Assembly (NCBI RefSeq): GCF_040807025.1
Contig: NC_090943.1
Location: 125,921,400-125,985,399, forward strand
Source: Struthio camelus
Taxonomy: Eukaryota; Chordata; Aves; Struthioniformes; Struthionidae
Length of the DNA stretch: 64,000 bases
Reading direction: 5' to 3'
The first letter of the stretch is position 1; every line of letters begins with the position of its first letter. Positions 39,463 to 50,900 of the stretch are shown here, piece by piece. Below the pieces are notes generated by a model. The model was not told the origin of the DNA, made no database searches, and saw only the letters and a list, made by a program, of their open reading frames with translations. The translations under genes were made by a program, and so were the position numbers.

Positions 39463-42400
39463 CCCTATAACAGAGTCCATAATTTTGTTGGTAAACTGAG
39501 AGCTATAAAAAAAAGAATCTGGCTTTTCTGATTTGGGTTAGATCCATAAAACTCACAGTAATAAAATACTGTCAGGTTTTCCTTTTTCTCTCTGGTACAA
39601 GCAGATGCAATTTAATATGCAGAGGAAGTTGCTCTGCTTGCTGAGTATTTGATATTTTATTCCATGATCTTAATTTAAAGTCTTGCAAGGTCAACACTCC
39701 ATTGCCTAGGGTAGTCAAAAATATTAATTACAGCTCATTTCAGCAATATGAAATAATTGTAAAGACATGATTGACTTAATATTGTACAAACTGTTTGATT
39801 GGTGTGTTGTTCAGAAGATGTCCAAACGAGCACTAAACTAAAAAAAAAAAAAAAGTGACATTGGATCCTAAATGATTTTTCCTTGTTTATGTGCCATTCA
39901 TAACATTAGTGAAGTTAGCAGTGAAATGTTATTGTAAGATGCAACTGAATATCCTTCCTACGAAAATCTGTTGATGCTATTCAAGGTCAATAAACAATGT
40001 AAGGGAAATGTTTTCCCTATGATCATGTATTTAAATAAGAATAACAGCAAGAGAATACAGTATATTTTGGGCTCTACTGCATTTCCACACATAATTCACA
40101 AGTCTTATTCCAAGAAGAAGACAGAGACAGTATAATAAAACCATACTGGCAATGCTGATCTCGTCTTTCTGCTGTAAATATTAGCCTCATCAACCTATCC
40201 AAATTAATAAGTAAACATAAGAATTTATCAAAATGTAATTGTTGCTCAAATTCTGTTCCCAGTGAGCTCTATTGCCATTATAAGTATTATTAAACTCAAA
40301 GAGGAAAATTACATAATCTAATTTTAAAGAGTCAATAACGTCAGTATCTTAAAATTAATCTTTCATTTTTCATCTCTAATATTAGCATTCAGTTACTAGA
40401 GCCTAATCCAATCTCACGGAAGCAATTCAAAGCTTTCCATTGATATAGAAGGTCATCATCACTTCATAAGATATCATCAATGCCACTATAAACACGTTTA
40501 GCTCTTGGTCATAGCTGCAATCTGGCTGCAAAATACAGCTCAGTATGCTTCTGCCTCCAAGAAGCCATTAGCTTTCTAGTACAATCTATAGAAGAAAATT
40601 ATGGAAAAATCCCATGCTATTCCTGAAATTTAAAATGGTAGATATGACATGTGGGAACATCTCACTAAATGGAGCAGAAAAGTGGATTTTATCATTTTAT
40701 CGCCTTAAATGATGAATCTTTATCTTCTTGGTTCCTTGATCATGGAGATGGAACAAAGACATCACTGACTAAAAATTGTTAGCTGGGAAAAAGGGAAATG
40801 TCAGTAGACCTCTGGACAACTTCTCACATAAAGCACGCTTTTACTCACAAGGAGGGATGTCCATCCAGTCCCTGATAAGTTAATATATGCATGAGTGAGA
40901 ACTGTGGTGGATGACATAATTTTGCATGGCTTTATCAAAGATTTTTTAAATATGCCAAAGGTCTTGCTACAATTTCTCTTCCAGCGATAGATAATTGGTC
41001 AGGTTTGTGTTTTCTTTATCTGAAACGTTCAGCACCCCTAATGGGGAAGAATCTCTATGGAAGGCTTTCTTCCCAATTAGTTTATTTTGGACACATTATA
41101 TCGAAGGACATTTAAGTTGACAGACCCAATAAGGAAACATGAATTTAAGAACCTTCTGTGGGATGACGTCTTATTCATTGACTAAATGGGAAGAACATTA
41201 CTGAGTATCTTCCCAAAAGCAGTGAATGTATCACAGATGAAAGTAATTCACTGGGGAAAAATCTAAATTATGAGGGGAAATCTCAGAACCCTATAAATTA
41301 AGACTAAAACAAGACAGAACCCATCCAAAACTGAACTAAGAATTTTCAATTTCCAGCAGGGGATCAGACTTTTTCTACATCTGTAGTGCTGATAGATTAA
41401 TAAAGGAATCAATATATCTTTTCAGAATAAGTTGTTTACCTGATTTGGCTTTCATAGACCACAATCAGAAAATAATGTCACTGTCACCATTAGAAGACCA
41501 GAAAAGTGAGAGAACCAAGAAAATCTCAATCCAGCAAGATAATCACTTTTTCAGAAAGCACATATCTAACTACTTTACTAGGTCAGGGCTATACTGACAA
41601 AATGCTGGAGAAAATTGTGCTTAAAACCATTTCAGCTCAAGTGCAAGAGGTGGGCTATATTATATGGAAACATGTCACTACATCTTCATATATAGATTAG
41701 CATGTTTCTCCTAGGGATCAGCTGAGAACAGCAGACCAGCTAAACCTTATAGTCATCTAAATCCGTGGCCAATATTGCTCAACCCTATATTACTTTAGAA
41801 TTGGACTTCTAGGAAGGCTATCATTGGTATAATTGCATGTAGTTAGAGGGGAAAGTTGCACACTTAGTTTTCTTCAGTCTCTTGGTGCTGAGGAACAGAA
41901 AGAGTGAAAAAAAAAAAGTGGAAAAATGAGAGACTGGACAAGATGCAGCTACATTCATTCTTATCTTTCTTAATGCCTATTCCAGTAATCATGCCAACCT
42001 GAAGCTCAGAATCTAAATTCGAGAGACCTGATAATCTTAAACATATTAGGGCAAAAGAAGAACCTCCATGCAGAAAGCAAACATATAGAGGGATGATGTG
42101 TAGGCTCAGATAAGCATAAATCAAGTTATGCAAATATATGACAAGGGGGAAGGGGACCGAGGATGCTAAGGCACTGAGGCAAGTGTAATTTGTGTTAATA
42201 ATCGATTTGCTTCCTCTCTTCAGTCACAGTAGCAGAAACCGTAGCTATTAAGCTGGTTGAGACCAAATTCCATGGATTCTGCAAAAAGAATGTGATTATT
42301 CAAATTATGCTGCCAGTAAAGATATGCAGCTTGTATTTTCATTCTGAACCTCGCCAAAAAAAAAAATATATATTACTATAAAAGAATAGAAACATCCCAT

Positions 42401-44028
42401 TTTCTGAACTGTATTTATATGCAATTGAATGTGTATGAAATTAGATGGTTTAGGAGAATCTGTGGACATGAGTTAATAGGAAGCACTGAAAGTAAATCCC
42501 AGCATCAATTACTGTTTTATATATTTGGGGAGGAGGCAGTATTTACAATATTTTGCCTTAATTTCGTCCACCAATAAAATAGGAACAGTTCCTACTGCTC
42601 TAATTCACTAGATTATTTAGATAATTAAATAGCAAAGCCTAGGCCTGGCCCTAATTTCTAGAGTGAGAAGTGAGCCTGCGTTGTCTTCAACTCAAGTTTC
42701 CCTGTAGGCAGAGAGCCCTTGTACTCCAGGAAACTCCCTGTAAGGGACACACTGATTTTAGGCCTGAGGTCTAGGTTGCTGTGGAGGTCAGGAAGTGCAG
42801 GCCACCCCTTTCCTTATGATTTCAAAGCTGGTGTTCCCCGTATGCTGACCATACCTCACAGCCTCAGAAGACATCAAACCCCCAAATGCAAATTGCCCCG
42901 GTGCTGCAATGAGCGAGCTCCCTACCCAGCAAGCCCCGGCTGAAAATTGCACTCAGTCCCTTGATTTTTCTCTTTAGCATTTTCATTGTGCAATGATCTG
43001 AGCTGAATCTGTAGTGACATTAGCTGACACTTTTTCTGGAAGTAGACCAATTATTGCAAGCATGAATTTTGAAGTGGAACCAGGTGCTGCACATGTGGGA
43101 GCAAATGTCCAACCCTAGATAGGTGGTAGGCATGATCCTCAGAGTGGAATATTTGTCTTCTGATGTTTAATTTCATAGTGTACCTCTGTGATTAATCAAA
43201 AATATATTTATTTAAAATCGCAATTATAATATTTGGGATTCAGTAGATTTTTTGCAGGACATTAGCAGAAACTTATTCTGAATCATACTTACTACATTTC
43301 TTGCTGAAACTTTATATTTCTTTTGGAACTGTAAGGGACTTCACCTGCAAGTATCTCCAGAATGTAATTAAGACCATCTGGTAGAGGGAATTGAGTTTAA
43401 ACACATTTTTTCAGGAAAGGAAGCCAAAGTCACTCTTGGGAGTGGGGTCTCTAATAGTGTTTCCTTTTCCTCTAAAATAATAGTAGATTAAAACCATTCT
43501 GGGAAGTGCCAACAAAATCTTAATTTGATGTCCAAGGGCTGAAAAGCCAAAGCTAGAAGGAGAATCATGGGACAAAATGTGTTTACACGAATGCTGGATT
43601 GTTTCCAAACCTATGAAAATAGTGCTAAATCCTCCCAGGGTTGAACAATGGGTCTGAAATGAGGCATCGAAGAACAATTAATATATGTTAACTTGATCCC
43701 ACCCATTATTACACTGCACAGGTTTTTTGTTTTTTGTTTCTTTCCTACAAGTATAAATACTCAACAGAGTGCCAAAGTTTTCTAATCCGATTGTTGTGCT
43801 AACATTTACTCAAGCAATCAACAAGGATTTGATTGGCGGTAGCCTGCATTATTGCTTTTATTTTTGTAAAACAATTTCAGGTAGAATATAAACCCTTTCA
43901 GAAGTTTGCTGAATCATGCATTCCTAGGCTCCTCATAAAAGTGGGTTTAATGTATGAGGTTTTGTGCAAAATCTGCAGATGCATCGGTACCTATACGTAT
44001 GTTCCTAGGCTTGGAGAGGTGAATACTG

Positions 44029-44240
44029 CCAGGCGTTGCACGGCCGGCGGATCCCTGGGGGTAGCCAGGGCAGCCCCAGCCCCAGGGGGTGTCGGGCATC
44101 GCCGTGGGGCCGGGGTGGGGGCCAAGGGGTCCCATGTCCGGGCCAGGGCTGGGATGCGTCAGGCCTGGAGCCGACACCACAGCAGCATCGTGGGGCTGTG
44201 TGGGGGGCTGGAGGTGGGGGGCAGGTTGCCCTCAGGGCCC
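44029..44240. repeat. Isolated GC-rich block
   Basis: About 210 nt of G-rich, CpG-containing sequence (CACGGCCGGCGGATCCCTGG at its left end, runs of GGGGG throughout) sits with abrupt edges in AT-rich DNA. Open frames in three registers run through it, as expected from its composition, and none has a recognisable domain. I could not identify a repeat family, a tandem unit or flanking duplications. Confidence 0.6.
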
Positions 44241-47200
44241 TGCATCAAGCATACTTATTTTCAGCATCTGACTTACGTTGAATAGACAGCTCTGTGAGCA
44301 AGAGAGTGTTTTGGACATAGTATCACATAGGAGGAGGTAAGATTGTTCATGCATGCTAGAATCAACAATATTAGGTTTTAGGGTATACCCTGAAAACACA
44401 GCGTACCTATTTAATGTCTCGTTTTCTTTCCAGATGTAGGAGTTTCTTCTTCTACATTTATCACAGCTAATGTTGCCCAAGTGGCTATTGGCAGAGCAAA
44501 GCTGTCTTCCTTCACTCGACCTCCAAACGTAGAGAAATAATCGTTACCTTTTTTTATGACAGCTGACAGCTAACAGTGGGACCACAACCTCAACAAATTG
44601 AGAGATTTCCTATCGTTTATTTTATTTAAAAAAAAACTTTGATCTGAAGTGCATATGAGAGGTAGGGAGGGGAAAGGAAGAAGAAGGGACAGTATTAACT
44701 GTAGGGAGTGCATGCAGAGTAGGATAACAGTTTTGAAGTAAATCATATAACCAAACCATAACAGGAAAATCTTTGATAGTCTGAACATTGTATAGAGCCA
44801 GTACGCTCTCCCCAAAGCAAAGTGACGTTTCATTAGTGTTCCTGGAAAGCCTGGATATGAAGTTTCCCTAGGTAGAATTATCAGATCTAAATTGCTAAAT
44901 AACCTCATTTTCCTCCCTTACCCTGGTACCCAGCAACAATGAAAACAAAAAAAAAACTCCTACAGAAGAATTTGCAAAGAAATAATTTGGGATCAGCAAT
45001 CTGAGAAGAAAGTGAGATACAAAGATATGAATTGGACACTACTCATTACTTTAAATGAATATTTGGTGTGGTGGATGTGAGCACTGTTTGTCTTTGAGTA
45101 AGTATTACTTGCAGTTTCAGTCTGCTGAAGATGTTTCTTTCATCTCCTCAAACCATTTTCAAAAACACACACCAAAGTGTCATACCAATACTTGTTTCCT
45201 TATTTTAGAATTGTGGAGCATAGAGCCGTTTCTCATTCTTTCATGGAAATAGTGCTGAATAGTACCTAATTTCGTCTTTTTCACTTGTTCTCAGCGTCCT
45301 TGTTTTCAGCCATCTTATATGATACAGTGAACTGCGGCGAGTTATTCAATTCTCAAGACAATTAGTTATTTTAGCACTGATGAGAACATTTTGTTTACAC
45401 TCTCTGAAAACAGTAAGAAAAAACTTTTTGGCTTGTATAGTAATGAATAGAAACAATTTGGATAGAAATTAGAATTTTCAAGCCTTGAGCATTATAAATC
45501 TTGGCCTTTGGTAATATAAAATGAGTGTCCTTTTAACTATGTGATCTAATACAAATAGGTTGTAAATATGGTAGTTCCAGGTCACAACACACTTACATTA
45601 AAGTCACGAGCAATGTATGCTAAAGTTCACTTCAAAATAAAGCAAATAAATATGTGAGCCTAGGCAGTTCTGGAGAATTAGTTCTAAAGAATTGTAGTTT
45701 CCTGTTGATATGTGCCTTACGGTATCTAAGACAACTTTTATGTGTGCCAGGAGTGCTTATAATGTTTTTCTTCCATTCAATGTCAAATAAAGTGAGACTT
45801 CCATGTGCAGCCTTTCTATCACCAGGGCCCTTTAATGGCCTTTCTCCTTTATCAGGCCACCTATTTTCAAGACACCTGTAGAAGAATAACTATCTTTGGG
45901 ACCTCTAGCCTCTGATTCACACGTGGCTGAAATCAGAGAGCATATTCAAAAAATTAATAGAGGGAAACACATGCTCACACAAACACAGACTTCATAAGCC
46001 TTCTTTTTTTTTTCCATAGGAAATTGCTCTAAAAAGATACTCTTCTGCCTCTGGGTTTACAAGAAATGATCTCATTGTAATCAAAACGGATGTCCTATAA
46101 AAGACATTGGAAGCTTTTTCCATCCAAATGAAAGATAAACAGTTAACACTGCGCAGTATCAGAAGATTAAACAGGCAGCTGTAAGTGATACACTAGTGAA
46201 AGAGGGTGTAATGTACTGCTTAAAGAAGCAAAGTTCTGTTTCTTTTGGAAGGGAGGCAGGTTTTTTGCATTATGTGATGGACTTCTGCATCCATTCTCCT
46301 GCTACTATTGAGTGTATTTCTGATGGTAAAATAAGTTCCTTTTCACATCAGTTTGTTTCCTGTTGCTGTTGTTTATATGGGGATTCCCTCCCCTAATAAC
46401 ATAAAAACCTTTTCTAATGTCCAGTATACTGGAATATCATATAGACCTTCAGGGTTCACATTAAATCAGGAATAATACGAAATAAAAGTGATATAAAGAT
46501 TGGCCAACGCATAAAGGAGAAGTTAGGGGGCAGGAAAGATTTTATAGAGAGTATGAAAAAAAATTGTAAGAAATATCCTCCGTCTAGAAATGCCTTCAGA
46601 TGATATAGACAGGAGTAATGATTCATAAATAGGAAATTATGAAAGAGATAAATGATCCAAAGTTACAGGAAAATTCACTTTTCATGTCTAGTAAAATGAG
46701 CAAACAGAACAGACTTTTCACCTCTATTGGGGAGAGCTCAGTAATATGATATTTACACTGATCAGCTAAAAATACCAATAGGATTGAAGAAGCAATGGAT
46801 TTTGCAGTGACTGATGCTGCAAAGTAGAAGTGTGTGATTGCACGGTTCAGCAGACTGCCCATGACCTGTTGCAAAGCAGTTTCATTTATAGGACTTCTTT
46901 GTCTGGCATGACAGAACTTGACCTAAACTTTGTATTTTAGTCTGGTCTGACATCTCTTTGGAAGAATAGCAGTGTCCACTTCCCAGCCAGTGTAAAAGTA
47001 ATACTCAACACAGAGATATTTCCTATTATTTATTATGGCACTTTAAAGCATATAAACTCCATTTCTAGCCAGTTCTAAAAAAAAATGATGCTTTAAATTT
47101 TAGGCAATAGTTCAATAGAGTTTGGTTAAGAGTTTTCAGAAAGCTACTAGGCAGGAAATAAGAATTTTGCTAGGAAACAAAGAGTGTTCTCAAAATAAGG

Positions 47201-47662
47201 CTTCTTTTCAGCAAAGCACTTATGTGTTTCTTAAGTTAATCATGCCAGTTGGATCACTAGTATGCATATTTTTTTCAGGTAGGAAATTTCTGGATTTGAA
47301 ACATGAAAAAGAAAAGCAAACCTACCTCTGAAAATGCATTCCTTTATTTAAATACCAACCAAGCTTATCTCCTACCTATGCCCACCCAGTTCTAGTTACT
47401 TTGTAGGCTGCAAGTTAGAAACAACTCCAGAGGTGGAACTCTGAATGGCTTTCCTGTTCCAGAGTTTACTACTTTATCAATTAAAGATGGGAAGGTTGGT
47501 CAAAATTCAGTTTGCCATTAACCATCCCTTACCATCAGGGAGAAGATATAGTGCTATCTTGAACTGAAACCAGTAAAGTGTAAAACCAAACTGAGTTTTT
47601 ATAAAACCTCACTTTAAAATTCCACTATAGTAACAACATTTCCACTTCATATATTTGAAAAT

Positions 47663-47668
47663 TTTATT
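47663..47668 (-). terminator. FABP5: FABP5 polyadenylation signal
   Basis: The minus strand has AATAAA about 190 nt past the stop codon, followed by a GT-rich stretch (GTGGAAATGTTGTTAC) 20-40 nt further on. Cleavage would fall near 47645-47650. A second AATAAA at 47343-47348 could serve a longer 3' end. Confidence 0.65.
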
Positions 47669-47857
47669 TAATAGCCTCAATAGATCAGAATAGTTACATA
47701 ATAGTTACATCACGGCTTTTAAAAAGGATTGCACTCAGCTACTCAGTCCATTGAAATACTAGAAAACAGGGAAAAGGAAAAAATGGAGTGTAAAGGAGCT
47801 CTGTCCACTGAACTGAGTTGTTTGTCGCAAGTTCCTACTGAATATGAAGGCCTGTCC

Positions 47858-47908
47858 TCATGCCTTCTGGTAGACTCTAACACACTTAACACCGTTCATG
47901 TCACACTC
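47858..47908 (-). CDS. FABP5: FABP5 exon 4 (coding part)
   Basis: This short terminal exon of 16 codons plus TGA encodes [16 protein letters not shown]. It lies only 138 nt beyond exon 3, after the acceptor TTCTAG|GAG. It carries Cys120, Cys127 and the Arg129-x-Tyr131 ligand-binding motif, which closes the barrel. It is too short to stand out as an open frame and was found by looking for the expected C-terminus downstream of exon 3. Confidence 0.93.
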   Translation of the reverse strand, partial: ECDMNGVKCVRVYQKA

Positions 47909-50900
47909 CTAGAAGATACAGAAATGAATTCATTAATTTGCATCAATATAGAACGTAAGAGAAGAGGCTGCAGGTAAAGATCTTAGAGTTACATGTCAAG
48001 CTACCAGCTAGCAGCATTCGACGAACAGAAAGCAAGCTGAACTCACCACCACCAATTGTCCATCCACTAGTTTCCGCGTTATTATGGTCTTCTTGCCATC
48101 CCACTCCTGTTCCTGAATCAATGATCCATCATCTTTTAAGTTGACAAGGGTCTGGAAAAGGAACCAGAACATTAGTATTTTACCCATGGCGCTTGATGAA
48201 TGAAGGCTGATGCTTTCTAACACCTTACCTCAAAGGAAAAATTCCCACCTCAGCTCACTCAATAGTAATTTTGCCATTGATTTCTACAAAGCCAGGATTT
48301 TATCCCAAATTTTTCATTGATCCTGTTCTTACATTATCTCACTGTTTGTTCAGTCACTGCTCTGACACAAGCCTGGATGAAGCAGACCTTTGACAGCATG
48401 CACAATTTCAATTAACAAGAGCAGACGATGTTCTCTATTCACCTCTTTGTATTTGGGCTTCGAGCTTTTGTGTCACATTTATCTGATCTTACAATAATAA
48501 ATGGATTGCCAGTGTGTGACCGAAAGAGGGGAATGCTACACAGATAGCATTCACAGTAGGAGGTGAAAAGAGATGTTTGAGGGTTTCCTTGTGTTTAACC
48601 TCCTCTTGCATGAATATTCTCCCTACTCAAGGCAGGGAGAAGCTCTTTGCCTTCTAAACGGGAGACTGGGGACCATGATTCACATTTATGCCCTATGTAT
48701 AAGTTTTCCGACTGCACACTGAAATAGACTCTCTTGTTATGCAAATATGAGGGACTGAGCAGTAAGGTTTACTGCAGGGCTGAATTGCCTCTGATTAAAC
48801 ATCAATGGGATTTTTCCATTGTCTTCAAATAAAGCGGAATTTGGCCTTTAACACGGATTTAGAAGTCTGTTAGTTTTATTAGCACAATGCTTGTCTTATA
48901 TTATTAGTTTCAGCTTTTTCCCTATTTGCAGATTGCTTAGTCCAGAGAAACAAATTGATTTCAATGAGACTTACAGTGGCAGCTGTCCATCAAACAAAGC
49001 ATTGTTAATGCAGGTGTCAAAACTATTTTTGAAAATACTATCTTTCAGTGAATCACCCAAAGGACTGGGTTTACTCAGTAGAAAGACTAGTACACTGACC
49101 TGAGTTTTTCTGCCATCTAATGTATTTTCTTCAAATTTCTCACCAAGCTTGAAGCTGAACTGTGAAGTTTTGAAGGTGCTTTCTGTTTTTACGGTGATTG
49201 TATCTCCGTCCTTAACAATGTAAACATCCGGTTTAGCCATACTTCCCATTTTTCTCATGGCCATACCCACACCTGCAAAGCAAAGGAAACAGTATTATAG
49301 TCAGTTAAACCCTAAGGCTTAGGTCAACATAAGAGTTCGAACATTTAATTCTCATTTAATTAGGTACTTAAGTACACTTGAGAACTAAAGCTCAAGAGCC
49401 ACAGAGAAAGAGGATGTTTTTAATTATCCATTGATGGGAGAGGAAAAAACTTATTTGCAGGGTTATTGTCTTGCTTGGACAGAGCTAAAGTTAAATCTAT
49501 TTTGCCCTCTAGAGGACTAGCAGCTCTCTCAAAATTCAGCACTGAATTTTTTAAAGAGAAATAAGCAATAATCAGGAAAGCAAACAAAAGCAGCAACCAA
49601 TATAATTTTTCCCTTCAACTTTTGAACGCTTTAGAAATTCTGCAGACAATTTTTAGCTGACAGGTCAATCCACCTGCATATTTATTTCAGCTTACTCCAG
49701 ATATCCCCCTCCTTAGTTCTGTATAGAATTTCGAATACGCTGTTTTTGAAATTTCATCTTCTACATCCCATACACAAAGTAAGGAATGCTGAATTAGAAT
49801 ACTCCTATCATGCAAAATAGTGTTCTCAGACAGCTTACACACACACGCATGCACAAGGAACTTGAGAGCAATGAGCTTTGCGACGTGACTCAGAATTCAG
49901 CACAGTAAGAGTATCATCTTGAGACAGCAGTCTTCAAAACTCTTCATCAGAAGAGTCACCCTGCTTCAGCCCCTACGTGTACTGTTCAAGTGCTTTGCCT
50001 CAGTCTTTTTGATCTGATAGATGAAGATATGAAGAAGAAAGTATTCAGGTAACAAGCTGGCATCCATCAGACTGGAAAGTGAAGATCTGAACTGAGAGCT
50101 GATGAGCAACCAAATGGAGCAGAAAGTGCCACCAAGTAAGTGAGCATCTGTGCTCTGCCGCTGGTGTAGTTAGAAAATACTGTCACATACAGCACAGCAC
50201 AGCGCTCCCCTGGCGTGTGTAGGTTACTTTAGTGACAGCTGACTCCACAACACAAAGATCACAGTTTCCTCAGGGGTGTAAATGAGAAAATAGTGCCCAT
50301 AACAAAAACCAGTCCTGCCCAGTTCAGGTTTTCTGACTGGAAATGGAAGTTATTGTCATGGCAACTCCCCCCCCCCGGACCTTTGCTGGTGTCCAGTGCA
50401 GAGTATTCAGTGAGTTATTTCATCAGCTACACCTTGCAATCTGACTAAACAGATACGAGCAGCCTATTTTTCCCAAGCCATGTATTTTTTCCCCATATGG
50501 CAAATAGTAACATTCAAAATTCTTCACTCTACCCTTGCAGATTCTTATATGCAGACTGAGCAGAATCTGCAGAATCTCATTTGTAGTGCATCTCGCTAGG
50601 ATCAAAGGCAGAGATTTGTGTAAGTAGCCAGCAAGAGTGAGATGCAATAAAAAGGACAGGCTTCTAAAATGTAACTTGAGGTAGATTCAGTTGCCTAAAT
50701 TGTAATTTAAAAAAAAAGTGACTTTTGTTTGTTTTTAGATCCCAATCTTTAAAAAGTCAGCTGCTGCCTACATATGGGAGGTGCTCTGTGGCTGCAGCGC
50801 TTAATTTCTCCTTTGAAGCTGCAAAGCTGCTTCCTGGGCATGCGCCTCGTTCTGGCTCGTCAGACGTGAGCAGTGTGGCATCACCACATGGATGAGCTGA

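Larger units (their letters stand above)
28481..47640. other. Non-coding region between the CR1 copy and the FABP5 3' end
   Basis: It is AT-rich with no gene recognised. It holds CR1 fragments at 29.8, 32.5 and 39.2 kb, the purine tract at 38.1 kb, the GC-rich block at 44.0 kb and an alternating TATATATTTATATATG stretch near 36750. I looked on the plus strand for exon 2-like motifs of neighbouring FABP genes and saw none. Small or diverged exons could be missed by eye. Confidence 0.6.
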
